From NCBI RefSeq assembly GCF_009604455.1, contig NZ_WEGL01000011.1, positions 248,001 to 312,000 of the forward strand: 64,000 nucleotides of DNA, written 5' to 3'. Under the pieces are notes generated by a model. It was not told the DNA's origin and did not search any database. It saw only the letters and a program-made list of their open reading frames with translations. The DNA comes from Streptomyces sp. RB17 (GTDB taxonomy: Bacteria > Actinomycetota > Actinomycetes > Streptomycetales > Streptomycetaceae). Positions 24,957 through 33,986 of the stretch are shown here, one piece after another (the first letter of the stretch is position 1; the number at the start of each line of letters is the position of its first letter). The position numbers were made by a program, and so were the translations under genes.

Positions 24957-24957
24957 G

Positions 24958-26322
24958 TCAGGCCATCTCCTCGCCGAGGGGGTGGGGATTGGGGACGATG
25001 CGCCGGACGCTGAGCCTGCCCGGCGCTCTGAGGAACAGCGCCAGTACGGCGCAGGCGAGCCCGGTGCAGCCCGCCAGGAGGAACGCGGCGTGCGGATCCC
25101 GGGCGGCGTAGCCCGCCGTACCCGTGCCGCAGCCGATGGCGACCGGCAGGAGCCAGGCGCCGGTGAGCAGTCCGTGGACGCTCGGGTGGTGGTTCTCACC
25201 GAAGTGGTCCGCGGCCAGCGCGGTGATGAGCGTGAGCGCCGTCGCGCCGGCGGCCGCGGTGGCCGCCGCACAGCCGAGGAGCAGTGCCCCGCTGCCCGTG
25301 CGGGCCGCGATCAGCGCGCCGAACTGTGCGGTGCCCAGCAGCAGACAGCCCGCGATGAGGACGCTGCGCCGCCCCGAGCGGTCCGAGAGCGCACCGGCCA
25401 CGGCCGCCGCGGTGCCGCCCGCGGCGGTCACCGACCGCGGCAACTCGGGGGAGAGGCCCAGCCGTTGGGCATACCGGACCTGAAGGACGAGGTCCAGTAC
25501 GGTGACTCCGGCCGCGCCCAGCAGGCACAGCCACATCAGCCACAACACCGGGCTTCGGGCCGCCTGCCGGAGGGTGTGATGGCGTACGGCGGGCGGGTTC
25601 CTGTCCCGTGCGCGCCGTACGGCCGGATCCGGTGGCACGGACAGCGGGTCGGGCCGCGGCGGCCACCAGTTCCGCGGCGGATCCCGGAAGAGCCGGCCGG
25701 TGCCGGCCACGGCCAGGGACACGCCGGCGCCCGTGACCGCGAGCAGCACCCGCGGGTCGGCGTCCACGACCGGACGGAGCAGAAACGGTACGGCCCCGAA
25801 GGCGAGACCGCTCGCCACGACTCCCGTGGGGCCGCCCCGGCGCTCCGGCCACCACCTGCCCGGCAGCGTCAGACAGGTGGCGTGCACCAGTCCGGCCCCG
25901 GCACCGGCGCACACGGCGAACGCCAGCCGGGCGAGGGTGAGTTCGGGGGACAGGGCGAGCGCCAGATACCCGGCCAGGGTGCCGAGCGCTCCGGTCGTCA
26001 TGGCGGCGCGGGCCGGGAGCCGGCCGCTCTCCCGCAGCCGCCCGGCAGCGAGGGCGACGGCCGCCTGGGCGAGCGCCCACAGGCCCGCCGGCCAGTACAG
26101 GTCCCCGCCCCACCGGTGGGCGGCACGGAGACCGGCCTGCGCCACGAAGAACGCGTACGCGGCTCCACTGATGCCCGCCATGCCCACCCAGGGCAGGACG
26201 ACCATCCAGATCCGGCCACGGCCCAGCAACTCGACGTCGCTCTCGCCGACCCGGTACACGCGGCCCCTGCGGTCCCTCACCTCCCGGCACAGCACGGAGG
26301 CGGGAGGGTCGATGGTTTCCAT
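24958..26322 (-). CDS. paralogous OFA-type MFS transporter, diverged
   Basis: A 454-aa paralogue of the next gene: the leader DRRGRVYRVGESDVELLGRG and the order of segments match it (GRLFRDPPRNWWPPRPDPLS against the neighbour's FFKDPPKNWW; ADHFGENHHPSVHG against DYFGENYNATNYG). It is more Ala/Leu-rich and several conserved helix residues are replaced, so it may have changed substrate or be losing function. ATG 26322 is chosen because the conserved leader begins just after it. A 280-bp gap separates it from the acyl-CoA synthetase gene upstream. Confidence 0.82.
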   Translation of the reverse strand: METIDPPASVLCREVRDRRGRVYRVGESDVELLGRGRIWMVVLPWVGMAGISGAAYAFFVAQAGLRAAHRWGGDLYWPAGLWALAQAAVALAAGRLRESGRLPARAAMTTGALGTLAGYLALALSPELTLARLAFAVCAGAGAGLVHATCLTLPGRWWPERRGGPTGVVASGLAFGAVPFLLRPVVDADPRVLLAVTGAGVSLAVAGTGRLFRDPPRNWWPPRPDPLSVPPDPAVRRARDRNPPAVRHHTLRQAARSPVLWLMWLCLLGAAGVTVLDLVLQVRYAQRLGLSPELPRSVTAAGGTAAAVAGALSDRSGRRSVLIAGCLLLGTAQFGALIAARTGSGALLLGCAAATAAAGATALTLITALAADHFGENHHPSVHGLLTGAWLLPVAIGCGTGTAGYAARDPHAAFLLAGCTGLACAVLALFLRAPGRLSVRRIVPNPHPLGEEMA

Positions 26323-26602
26323 CTCGCGGCTTGCACCCCTTGCGTCGAAAGTTCTGGCCAGCGCCCCCTGTCCATTGCCTTTCGTGCGCGCGCGGGTCCC
26401 GGGGCCGGCCGACGCGCACCGCCGGCCGGCCCCCACGTCACTCACCTCATGAGCCACCCCCGAGCATCCGGCCCGTCTCCCACCACCGCGCTGACGGACG
26501 GGCCTTCGGCCCGCAGCCTTTCTGCCGCCCGCGCCCGGCGGGCGGTGTTCCGCCCGCGGGCAACCCCCGGACCCCCGGCCGACGCCAGGCGGGCGCCCGT
26601 CA

Positions 26603-28738
26603 TCACAGGAGCCCCGCCGCCCGCGCCCAGCGGTACTTCGCGCCCAGCACGGCCACCGGCTTCTCGGTCGTGTACGGGTACGCCACGACCCCCCGCTCGA
26701 ACAGGTACTGGCAGGCCTCCTCGACCTCGACGTCCCCCGCGAGGGACGCCACGACCGGCTTCTCGATCCCGCGCTCGCGGAACTCGGCGACCACGCGCGC
26801 CGTCAGCTCCGCGAACACCATCGGCGGGGTGACGATCGTGTGCCAGTAGCCGAGCACGAGCGCGTGGATCCGCGGATCCTGCAGACCGAGCCGGATCGTC
26901 GCCTCGTACGTCGACGGCGGCTCGCCCCCGGTGATGTCGACCGGGTTGCCGGCCGCTCCGAACGGCGGGATGAACCGGCGGAACGCCTCGTCCAGGTCGG
27001 GCGGGATCTCCATCAGGGACAGCCCGTTGTCGGTCACCGCGTCCGACAGCAGCACTCCGCTGCCGCCCGCGCCGGTGATGATCACGACGTTGTCGCCCTG
27101 GGGGGCGGGCAGGACGGGCAGGGCGCGGGCGTACTCCAGCATGTCGTTCAGGCCCGGCGCCCGGATCACGCCGGCCTGCCGCAGGATGTCGTCGTACACC
27201 GCGTCGTCGCCCGCGAGCGCTCCCGTGTGCGAGCCGGCCGCCTTCGCGCCCGCCGCCGTACGGCCCGCCTTCAGCACCACGACCGGCTTCTTCGGCACGG
27301 TCGCCCGGGCTGCCGCCACGAACGCCCGCCCGTCCTTGAGGTCTTCCAGGTGCATCGCGATGCACTCGGTGTGCGGGTCCTCGCCGAACCAGGTCAGCAG
27401 GTCGTCCTCGTCCAGGTCCGACTTGTTGCCGAGGCCGACGATCGCCGACACGCCCGTCTTCGTGGTGCGGGCGAAGCCGAGGATCGCCATGCCGATGCCG
27501 CCGGACTGCGAGGTCAGCGCCACCCCGCCCTTGACGTCGTACGGCGTGCAGAACGTCGCGCACAGGTCCTGCCAGGTGGAGTAGTACCCGTAGATGTTCG
27601 GGCCGAGCAGCCGGACCCCGTGCCGCTCGGCGATCTCCACGATCTCCGCCTGGAGTTCGTGCTCGCCGGTCTCGGCGAAACCGGAGGGGATGAGGACGGC
27701 GTTGGGGATCTTCTTCCGTCCCACCTCCTCCAGCGCGGCTGCCACGAACCTGGCGGGAATGGCGAAGACGGCCACATCCACCTCACCGGGAACGTCCGTG
27801 ACACTCTTGTACGCCTTGCGGCCCAGAATGTCATCGGCCTTGGGGTTCACCGGATGGATCTCCCCGGAGAAACCGCCGTCGATGAGATTGCGCATGACCG
27901 AGTTACCGATCTTGCCCGTCTCGTTGGACGCGCCGATGACGGCGACGGAGGACGGCTGCATCAGCCGGCGCATCGTCGACAGGATCTCGTCGCGTGTGTA
28001 CGTCTTCCTCTGCACCGGCTGTTTCTCGGCGAGGATCACCCGGATGTCGGCGGCCACCGCGCCCTCCGCCGTCGCGATCACCGGGTTGAGGTCCACCTCG
28101 GCGATCTCCGGAAAGTCCGCGACGAGTTGGGAGACCCGCCGGATCTGCTCGGCCACCGCCCACCGGTCCACGCCGGCCTGCCCGCGCACCCCGCGCAGGA
28201 TCTCCGCCGACCGGATGGAGTCCAGCATCGACAGCGCCTCGTCGGCCGTGACCGGCGCCAGCCGGAACGTCACGTCCTTCAGCACCTCGACCAGTACCCC
28301 GCCGAGCCCGAACGCCACCACCTTCCCGAAGGTCGGGTCGGTGACCGCTCCGACGATGACCTCCTGGCCCGTGGGCAGCAGCTCCTGCACCTGCACGCCC
28401 TCGATCCGGGCCGCGGCGTCGTAGGCGCGGGCGTTCTCCACGATCCGGCAGAACGCGGCGCGTACGTCCGCCGCGCCCTCCACGCCGACCACGACCCCGC
28501 CGGCGTCGGTCTTGTGCAGGATGTCCGGCGAGACGATCTTCATGACCACCGGCCCGCCGAACCGCGCCGCCGCGGCCACCGCCTCGTCGACGTCCGTCGC
28601 CAGTTCCTCGCCCGGTGCGGCGATCCCGTACGCGTCGGCGATCACCTTGCCCTCGGGCGCGGTGAGCGCGGTACGGCCCTCGGCGCGTACGGCGTCGAGG
28701 AGGGCGCGCACCCTCAGCTCCCGGTCCTCCGCCATCAC
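26603..28738 (-). CDS. ADP-forming acyl-CoA synthetase (acetate-CoA ligase family), fused subunits
   Basis: A 711-aa NDP-forming acyl-CoA synthetase. The N-terminal ~240 residues are the ATP-grasp part (GPVVMKIVSPDILHKTDAGG, GLGGVLVEVLKDVTFRLAPV). Then come the CoA-binding domain (SSVAVIGASNETGKIGNSVM) and ligase domains with the phosphorylatable His of GSHTGALAGDD. It would make an acyl-CoA from a carboxylate, ATP and CoA. It begins (GTG 28738, or ATG 28735) directly after the frc stop, so it is in the same operon; its acid is perhaps oxalate, glycolate or another hydroxyacid. Confidence 0.9.
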   Translation of the reverse strand: MMAEDRELRVRALLDAVRAEGRTALTAPEGKVIADAYGIAAPGEELATDVDEAVAAAARFGGPVVMKIVSPDILHKTDAGGVVVGVEGAADVRAAFCRIVENARAYDAAARIEGVQVQELLPTGQEVIVGAVTDPTFGKVVAFGLGGVLVEVLKDVTFRLAPVTADEALSMLDSIRSAEILRGVRGQAGVDRWAVAEQIRRVSQLVADFPEIAEVDLNPVIATAEGAVAADIRVILAEKQPVQRKTYTRDEILSTMRRLMQPSSVAVIGASNETGKIGNSVMRNLIDGGFSGEIHPVNPKADDILGRKAYKSVTDVPGEVDVAVFAIPARFVAAALEEVGRKKIPNAVLIPSGFAETGEHELQAEIVEIAERHGVRLLGPNIYGYYSTWQDLCATFCTPYDVKGGVALTSQSGGIGMAILGFARTTKTGVSAIVGLGNKSDLDEDDLLTWFGEDPHTECIAMHLEDLKDGRAFVAAARATVPKKPVVVLKAGRTAAGAKAAGSHTGALAGDDAVYDDILRQAGVIRAPGLNDMLEYARALPVLPAPQGDNVVIITGAGGSGVLLSDAVTDNGLSLMEIPPDLDEAFRRFIPPFGAAGNPVDITGGEPPSTYEATIRLGLQDPRIHALVLGYWHTIVTPPMVFAELTARVVAEFRERGIEKPVVASLAGDVEVEEACQYLFERGVVAYPYTTEKPVAVLGAKYRWARAAGLL

Positions 28739-28739
28739 G

Positions 28740-29969
28740 TCAGATCACTCCGTTCGACTTGAGTAGGCGCAACTCCTCGTCGCCGAGGCCGAGTTCGCCG
28801 ACGTAGACCTCATGGTTGTGCTCGCCCAGCAGCGGTGAACTCGTCACTTCCACGCGGGAGTCGGAGAGCTTGAGCGGGCTGCCGACGGTCACGAACTCGC
28901 CGCGTTCGGGGTGCGGAACGCGCACCACCATCTCGTTGGCGGCGAGCGAGGCGTCCTCGATGATCTCCCTGGTGGACAGGATCGGCCCGCACGGGATGTT
29001 GTGCGCGTTCAGCTTCTCCAGCACCTCCCACTTGGGGAGGGTGGCGGACCACTCCTCGATCAGCTGGAACATCTTGTTCAGCTTCGGCAGCCGGGCCTCG
29101 GGGGTCGCCCACTCGGGGTCGCCGGCGAGTTCGGGCCGGCCGATGAGTTCGGTGATCGGCTTCCAGCCGACGGGCTGGACGATGACGTACACGTAGTCGT
29201 TCGGGCCGCCCGGCGCGCACTTGACCGCCCAGCCGGGCTGCCCGCCGCCGGAGGCGTTGCCGGAGCGTGGCACCTCGTCGCCGAAGTCCTCGTTCGGGTA
29301 CTCGGCGAGCGGCCCGTGCGCCAGGCGCTGCTGGTCGCGCAGCTTCACCCGGCACAGGTTGAGCACGGCGTGCTGCATGGCGACGTTGACCCGCTGGCCG
29401 CGCCCGGTGCGCTCACGCTGGAAGAGTGCCGCCAGTATCCCGGCTACTGTATGCACTCCGGTGCCCGAGTCACCGATCTGGGCCCCCGTCGCCAGCGGCG
29501 GGCCGTCCTCGAAGCCGGTGGTCGACATCGACCCGCCCATGGCCTGCGCGACGACCTCGTACGCCTTGTAGTCGGTGTACGGCCCCTCGCCGAACCCCTT
29601 GATGGAGGCGTAGACGATCCGGGGGTTGATCTTCTTGATGCGGTCCCAGGTGAACCCCATACGGTCGACCGCGCCCGGACCGAAGTTCTCCACCATGACG
29701 TCCGAGCGCCGGATCAGCTCGGTCAGGATCTCCTTGCCGCGCTCGGTCTTGGTGTTCAGGGTGATGCTGCGCTTGTTGCAGTTGAGCATCGTGAAGTAGA
29801 GGGAGTCGACGTCGGGCAGATCGCGCAGCTGCCTGCGCGTGATGTCACCGCTCGGCGCCTCCAGCTTGATGACGTCGGCGCCGAGCCAGGCCAGCAGCTG
29901 GGTGGCGGAGGGCCCGGACTGGACGTGCGTCATGTCCAGGACGCGGATGCCGTCAAGAGCCTTGGTCAT
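28740..29969 (-). CDS. frc: formyl-CoA:oxalate CoA-transferase
   Basis: A 409-aa class III CoA-transferase, moving CoA from formyl-CoA to oxalate. It follows the Oxalobacter Frc sequence, as I remember it, closely: MTKALDGIRVLDMTHVQSGP, DSLYFTMLNCNKRSI, MVENFGPGAVDRMGFTW, LRDQQRLAHGPLAEYP, and the glycine loop GGGQPGW. The catalytic aspartate is D167 (QIGDSGTGVH; Asp169 in Oxalobacter). ATG 29969 has GGAGAC upstream. It lies 11 bp behind the TPP enzyme gene. Of all genes in the locus this one carries the most specific function. Confidence 0.93.
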   Translation of the reverse strand: MTKALDGIRVLDMTHVQSGPSATQLLAWLGADVIKLEAPSGDITRRQLRDLPDVDSLYFTMLNCNKRSITLNTKTERGKEILTELIRRSDVMVENFGPGAVDRMGFTWDRIKKINPRIVYASIKGFGEGPYTDYKAYEVVAQAMGGSMSTTGFEDGPPLATGAQIGDSGTGVHTVAGILAALFQRERTGRGQRVNVAMQHAVLNLCRVKLRDQQRLAHGPLAEYPNEDFGDEVPRSGNASGGGQPGWAVKCAPGGPNDYVYVIVQPVGWKPITELIGRPELAGDPEWATPEARLPKLNKMFQLIEEWSATLPKWEVLEKLNAHNIPCGPILSTREIIEDASLAANEMVVRVPHPERGEFVTVGSPLKLSDSRVEVTSSPLLGEHNHEVYVGELGLGDEELRLLKSNGVI

Positions 29970-29980
29970 GACGGGTCTCC

Positions 29981-31663
29981 TCACTTGTACATGGTCTGGT
30001 TCATGGTTCCGGGGGCGTACGCGTCCGGGTCGACCCAGACGTTGATGAGCGACGGCTTGCCCGACTCGCGGGCCCGGCGCAGCGCGGGGCCGATGTCGGC
30101 GGGGTCGCGGACCTCCTCGCCGTGACCGCCCAGCAGCTGCGCGAACTTGTCGTACGCGACGTCGCCGAGGGTGTTGCCGATCCGCTCGCGCTCCTTGCCG
30201 TACTTGGCGGCCTGGCCGTAGCGGATCTGGTTCATCGAGGAGTTGTTGCCGACGACGCCGACGAACGGCAGGTCGTAGCGGACCAGGGTTTCGAAGTCCC
30301 AGCCGGTGAGCGAGAAGGCGCCGTCCCCGAAGAGCGCGACGACCTCCTTGTCCGGGCGTGCCTGCTTCGCGGCGAGCACGAACGGGACGCCGACGCCGAG
30401 CGTGCCGAGCGGACCCGGGTCCATCCAGTGGCCCGGCGACTTGGGCTGGACGACCTGCCCGGAGAAGGTGACGATGTCGCCGCCGTCGCCGATGTAGACC
30501 GAGTCCTCGGTGAGGAAGTCGTTGATCTCGCTGACGAGCCGGTACGGGTGGATGGGCGACGCGGCCGACCTCAGCTGCGGCAGCCGCTTCTCGATCGCCG
30601 CCTGCTCGGCCGCGCGCAGTTCGTCCAGCCACTCCTTGCGCTTGGCGGCCCCGCCGTCGATGCGTCCGGAGGCCGCCTCGGTGACGGACTTCAGGACCAG
30701 CCCGGCGTCGCCGACGATGCCGAGGTCGATGTCCCGGTTCTTGCCCACCGTCCGGTAGTCCAGGTCGATCTGGACGACCGTCGCGTCGGGGGAGAGACGT
30801 TTGCCGTAGCCCATGCGGAAGTCGAAGGGCGTGCCGACGATCACGATGACGTCGGCACCTGCGAAGGCGTACCGGCGGGAGAGCTGGAAGTGGTGCGGGT
30901 CGCCGGGCGGCAGGGTGCCGCGTCCGGCGCCGTTCATGTACGCCGGGACGTTCAGGGTGCGCACCAGCTCGATGGCGGCCTCGGTCCCCCGGGTCGTCCA
31001 CACCTGGCTGCCCAGCAGGATCGCCGGCTTCTCGGCGTGCACGAGCAGGTCGGCGAGCTTCTCGATCGCCTCGGGGTCGCCGGCCGAGCGGGTGGAGGCG
31101 CGGTAGGCGCCGGCCCTCGGTACGCGTACCTTGTCGGCCGGCACCTTCGCGTCCAGGACGTCGCGGGGGATCTCCAGGAAGGAGGGGCCGGGTGCGCCGT
31201 GGTAGCACTCGCGGAACGCCATCGACACCATGTCGGCGGCGCGGGCGGTGTCCGGCACGGTCGCCGCGAACTTGGTGATCGGCGTCATCATGTCGACGTG
31301 CGGCAGGTCCTGCAGGGACCCCATCTTGTGCTGGGTGAGCGCCCCTTGGCCGCCGATCAGCAGCATCGGGGACTCCGCGCGGAAGGCGTTGGCTACCCCG
31401 GTGACGGCGTCGGTCGTGCCGGGGCCCGCGGTCACCACCGCGCAGCCAGGCCTGCCGGTGATCCGGGCGTAGCCGTCGGCGGCGTGCGCGGCGACCTGCT
31501 CATGGCGTACGTCGACGACTTCTATGCCCTCGTCGACGCAGCCGTCGTAGATGTCGATGATGTGGCCGCCGCACAGCGTGTAGATGCGGTCGACCCCCTC
31601 GGCCTTCAGTGCCTTGGCAACGAGATGACCACCGGAGATCACGTCCTGGGTGTCGTCGGGCAT
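29981..31663 (-). CDS. TPP-dependent acyl-CoA lyase/decarboxylase (oxalyl-CoA decarboxylase or 2-hydroxyacyl-CoA lyase)
   Basis: A 560-aa thiamine diphosphate enzyme. E55 (VRHEQVAAHAADGYAR) activates the cofactor, and the TPP/Mg site runs from GDG 446-448 to NN 473-474. Next to frc, oxalyl-CoA decarboxylase is the natural call. However, the Tyr-Glu pair that Oxalobacter Oxc uses for its substrate (Y120/E121 after GD) is Leu-Gln here (GSLQDL), and the C-terminal lid ends APGTMNQTMYK rather than the Oxc Ser-Gly-Arg type. It may instead be an actinobacterial 2-hydroxyacyl-CoA lyase that releases formyl-CoA plus an aldehyde. First gene of its operon. Confidence 0.85.
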   Translation of the reverse strand: MPDDTQDVISGGHLVAKALKAEGVDRIYTLCGGHIIDIYDGCVDEGIEVVDVRHEQVAAHAADGYARITGRPGCAVVTAGPGTTDAVTGVANAFRAESPMLLIGGQGALTQHKMGSLQDLPHVDMMTPITKFAATVPDTARAADMVSMAFRECYHGAPGPSFLEIPRDVLDAKVPADKVRVPRAGAYRASTRSAGDPEAIEKLADLLVHAEKPAILLGSQVWTTRGTEAAIELVRTLNVPAYMNGAGRGTLPPGDPHHFQLSRRYAFAGADVIVIVGTPFDFRMGYGKRLSPDATVVQIDLDYRTVGKNRDIDLGIVGDAGLVLKSVTEAASGRIDGGAAKRKEWLDELRAAEQAAIEKRLPQLRSAASPIHPYRLVSEINDFLTEDSVYIGDGGDIVTFSGQVVQPKSPGHWMDPGPLGTLGVGVPFVLAAKQARPDKEVVALFGDGAFSLTGWDFETLVRYDLPFVGVVGNNSSMNQIRYGQAAKYGKERERIGNTLGDVAYDKFAQLLGGHGEEVRDPADIGPALRRARESGKPSLINVWVDPDAYAPGTMNQTMYK

Positions 31664-31731
31664 GGCGAAGTCCTGTCCCTTTCGTAGGGGTTGGGCGGCT
31701 CGCGGTGCACTGCATTCGGACAGTCGGAGGG

Positions 31732-31772
31732 CTGTATGCAGTAGATTGCATACAGTCGACGAATACTGTATG
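31732..31772. promoter_or_regulatory. two overlapping operator dyads between the TPP-enzyme operon and sucC
   Basis: CTGTATGC (31732-31739), 8 bp, GCATACAG (31748-31755) is a perfect inverted repeat; with the flanking A and T the arms are 9 bp. The central half-site is reused in CATACAGT (31749-31756), 8 bp, ACTGTATG (31765-31772), also perfect. Three half-sites at equal spacing could hold two dimers of one regulator and control both divergent operons. Confidence 0.75.
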
Positions 31773-31898
31773 AAGCTTGTTATCCCGCATCCCGCGGGTG
31801 GTGTCCAGGGGGCGTACACACTTTTCGGTCACCGGAGCCCGGTCCATTCCAGTCAGTGACGGCCGGGCTCGCGACAACCTCGCAGACAGGAGCCGCAC

Positions 31899-33029
31899 AT
31901 GGACCTGTACGAACACCAGGCACGCCAGCTCTTCGAGGAACACGGAATCCCCGTGCCGCGGGCCGAGGTCACCGACTCGCCCCGGCAGGCCCGCGAGATC
32001 GCCCGCCGGCTCGGCGGCCGGGCCGTGGTCAAGGCGCAGGTGAAGACCGGCGGACGCGGCAAGGCGGGCGGGGTCAAGTTCGCCGCCGACCCCGCCGCCG
32101 CGGAGCTGACCGTACGTCAGGTCCTCGGTATGGACATCAAGGGCCACCGGGTCGGCACGGTGATGCTCGCCGAACCGGTCGAGATCGCCGAGGAGTTCTA
32201 CGTCTCCTACGTCCTCGACCGCACTGCCGGCGGCTTCCTCGCCATCGCCTCCGCCCAGGGCGGCATGGAGATCGAGGAGGTCGCGGCGACCCGGCCGCAG
32301 GCGGTGGCACGGGTCCCCGTCGACCGGGCCGAGGGCGTCACCTCCGCCAAGGCCGGGGAGATCGCGAGCGCGGCCGGGCTGCCCCCGCAGACCGTCGACG
32401 TCCTCGTACGGCTGTGGGAGGTACTGATCCGCGAGGACGCCCTGCTGGTCGAGGTCAACCCGCTGGTGCGCACCGCCCAGGGGCGGATCCTCGCCCTGGA
32501 CGGCAAGGTCACCCTGGACGACAACGCCCGCTTCCGGCAGGCCCGTTGGGGCGCACGGGACGAAGAGCACCAGGACCCGCTGGAGGCGGCCGCCGCCGGG
32601 CGCGGCCTCACCTACGTCAGGCTCGACGGCGAGGTCGGGGTCATCGGCAACGGCGCGGGCCTGGTCATGTCGACCCTGGACGTCGTCGCCGGCTGCGGCG
32701 CCCGCCCCGCCAACTTCCTCGACATCGGCGGCGGGGCCTCCGCGCAGGTGATGGCCGACGGACTGTCGGTGATCCTCTCCGACCCGGCCGTGCAGTCCGT
32801 CTTCGTCAACGTCTTCGGCGGGATCACCGCCTGCGACGCGGTCGCCGAGGGAATCGTCGCGGCCGTCGACACCGTCCGGCTGACCAAGCCGCTCGTCGTC
32901 CGCCTCGACGGCAACAACGCCGCACGCGGACAAGCGATCCTCGGCGAGCGCGCCCATCCGCTCGTCGAACAGGCCACCACCATGGACGGCGCCGCGCGCC
33001 GGGCCGCCGAACTCGCCCACAACGCCTGA
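31899..33029 (+). CDS. succinyl-CoA synthetase-like beta subunit
   Basis: A 376-aa ADP-forming ligase beta subunit. It has an ATP-grasp start MDLYEHQARQLFEEHGIPVP, AQVKTGGRGKAGGVK, LVEVNPLVRTAQG and a ligase domain with GGASAQVMADGL. ATG 31899 follows AGGAG. It is divergent from the TPP-enzyme operon and followed by its alpha partner. It is probably not the housekeeping TCA enzyme but a dedicated ligase for an acid of this locus; the acid is unknown. Confidence 0.92.
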   Translation: MDLYEHQARQLFEEHGIPVPRAEVTDSPRQAREIARRLGGRAVVKAQVKTGGRGKAGGVKFAADPAAAELTVRQVLGMDIKGHRVGTVMLAEPVEIAEEFYVSYVLDRTAGGFLAIASAQGGMEIEEVAATRPQAVARVPVDRAEGVTSAKAGEIASAAGLPPQTVDVLVRLWEVLIREDALLVEVNPLVRTAQGRILALDGKVTLDDNARFRQARWGARDEEHQDPLEAAAAGRGLTYVRLDGEVGVIGNGAGLVMSTLDVVAGCGARPANFLDIGGGASAQVMADGLSVILSDPAVQSVFVNVFGGITACDAVAEGIVAAVDTVRLTKPLVVRLDGNNAARGQAILGERAHPLVEQATTMDGAARRAAELAHNA

Positions 33030-33040
33030 GGAGCCGGGAC

Positions 33041-33922
33041 ATGGCCATCCACCTCACCAAGGAGAGCAAGGTCCTCGTCCAGGGCATGACCGGGAGCCAG
33101 GGCATGCGGCACACCCGGCGCATGCTCGCGGCCGGCACGAACGTCGTCGGCGGGGTCAACCCGCGCAAGGCCGGACAGACCGTCGACTTCGACGGACAGA
33201 CCGTCCCGGTCTTCGGCTCGGTCGCCGACGGTATGCGGTCGACCGGAGCCGATGTCACCGTCGTCTTCGTGCCGCCCGCGTTCGCCAAGGCCGCCGTCAT
33301 CGAGGCCGCCGACGCCGGCATCCCGCTCGCCGTCGTCATCACCGAGGGCATCCCGGTCCACGACACGGTCGCCTTCACCGCGTACGCGCGCCGGAACGGC
33401 ACCCGGATCATCGGCCCCAACTGCCCCGGCCTGATCACCCCCGGCCAGTCCAACGCCGGCATCATCCCCGCCGACATCACCAAGCCCGGCCCCGTCGGCC
33501 TGGTCTCCAAGTCGGGCACGCTGACGTACCAGCTCATGTACGAGCTCCGCGACATCGGCTTCTCCACCTGCGTCGGCATCGGCGGCGACCCGGTCGTCGG
33601 CACCAGCCACATCGACTGCCTGGCCGCCTTCCAGGACGACCCCGACACCGAACTCGTCGTCCTCATCGGGGAGATCGGCGGCGACGCCGAGGAACGCGCC
33701 GCCGCGTACATCCGCGACCACGTCACCAAGCCGGTCGTCGGATACATCGCCGGCTTCACCGCACCGGAGGGCCGGACCATGGGCCACGCCGGCGCGATCG
33801 TCTCCGGCTCCACCGGCACCGCCCGCGCCAAGCAGGAGGCCCTGGAGGCAGCCGGAGTCCGCGTCGGCCGCACCCCGACCGAGACGGCCCGACTGGTCCT
33901 GGACATCCTCCACGCCGACTGA
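33041..33922 (+). CDS. succinyl-CoA synthetase-like alpha subunit
   Basis: A 293-aa alpha subunit with the CoA-binding Rossmann start (SKVLVQGMTGSQGMRHTRRM), IIGPNCPGLITPGQSNAGII and the phosphohistidine loop MGHAGAIVSG. It completes the two-subunit ligase with the gene 11 bp upstream (GAGGAG before ATG 33041). It is not in a TCA-cycle context. Together with the fused synthetase at 26603 the locus carries two independent NDP-forming CoA ligases. Confidence 0.93.
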   Translation: MAIHLTKESKVLVQGMTGSQGMRHTRRMLAAGTNVVGGVNPRKAGQTVDFDGQTVPVFGSVADGMRSTGADVTVVFVPPAFAKAAVIEAADAGIPLAVVITEGIPVHDTVAFTAYARRNGTRIIGPNCPGLITPGQSNAGIIPADITKPGPVGLVSKSGTLTYQLMYELRDIGFSTCVGIGGDPVVGTSHIDCLAAFQDDPDTELVVLIGEIGGDAEERAAAYIRDHVTKPVVGYIAGFTAPEGRTMGHAGAIVSGSTGTARAKQEALEAAGVRVGRTPTETARLVLDILHAD

Positions 33923-33986
33923 CCGGCCCCGGCTGACCCGCCCTGGGCGACGCTCGCTACCGAACCAGGGGTCGCGCGACAGGGGT

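Noticed and set aside
29440..29460. CTGTATGC operator-like 8-mer
   Set aside because: It lies inside the frc coding sequence without a partner half-site at 8-bp spacing, so it is probably chance.
28740..31208. An 822-codon frame reading through from the TPP-enzyme gene into frc
   Set aside because: Only the frc part from 29969 has recognisable protein sequence and a ribosome site. The upstream part is out of phase with the TPP enzyme.
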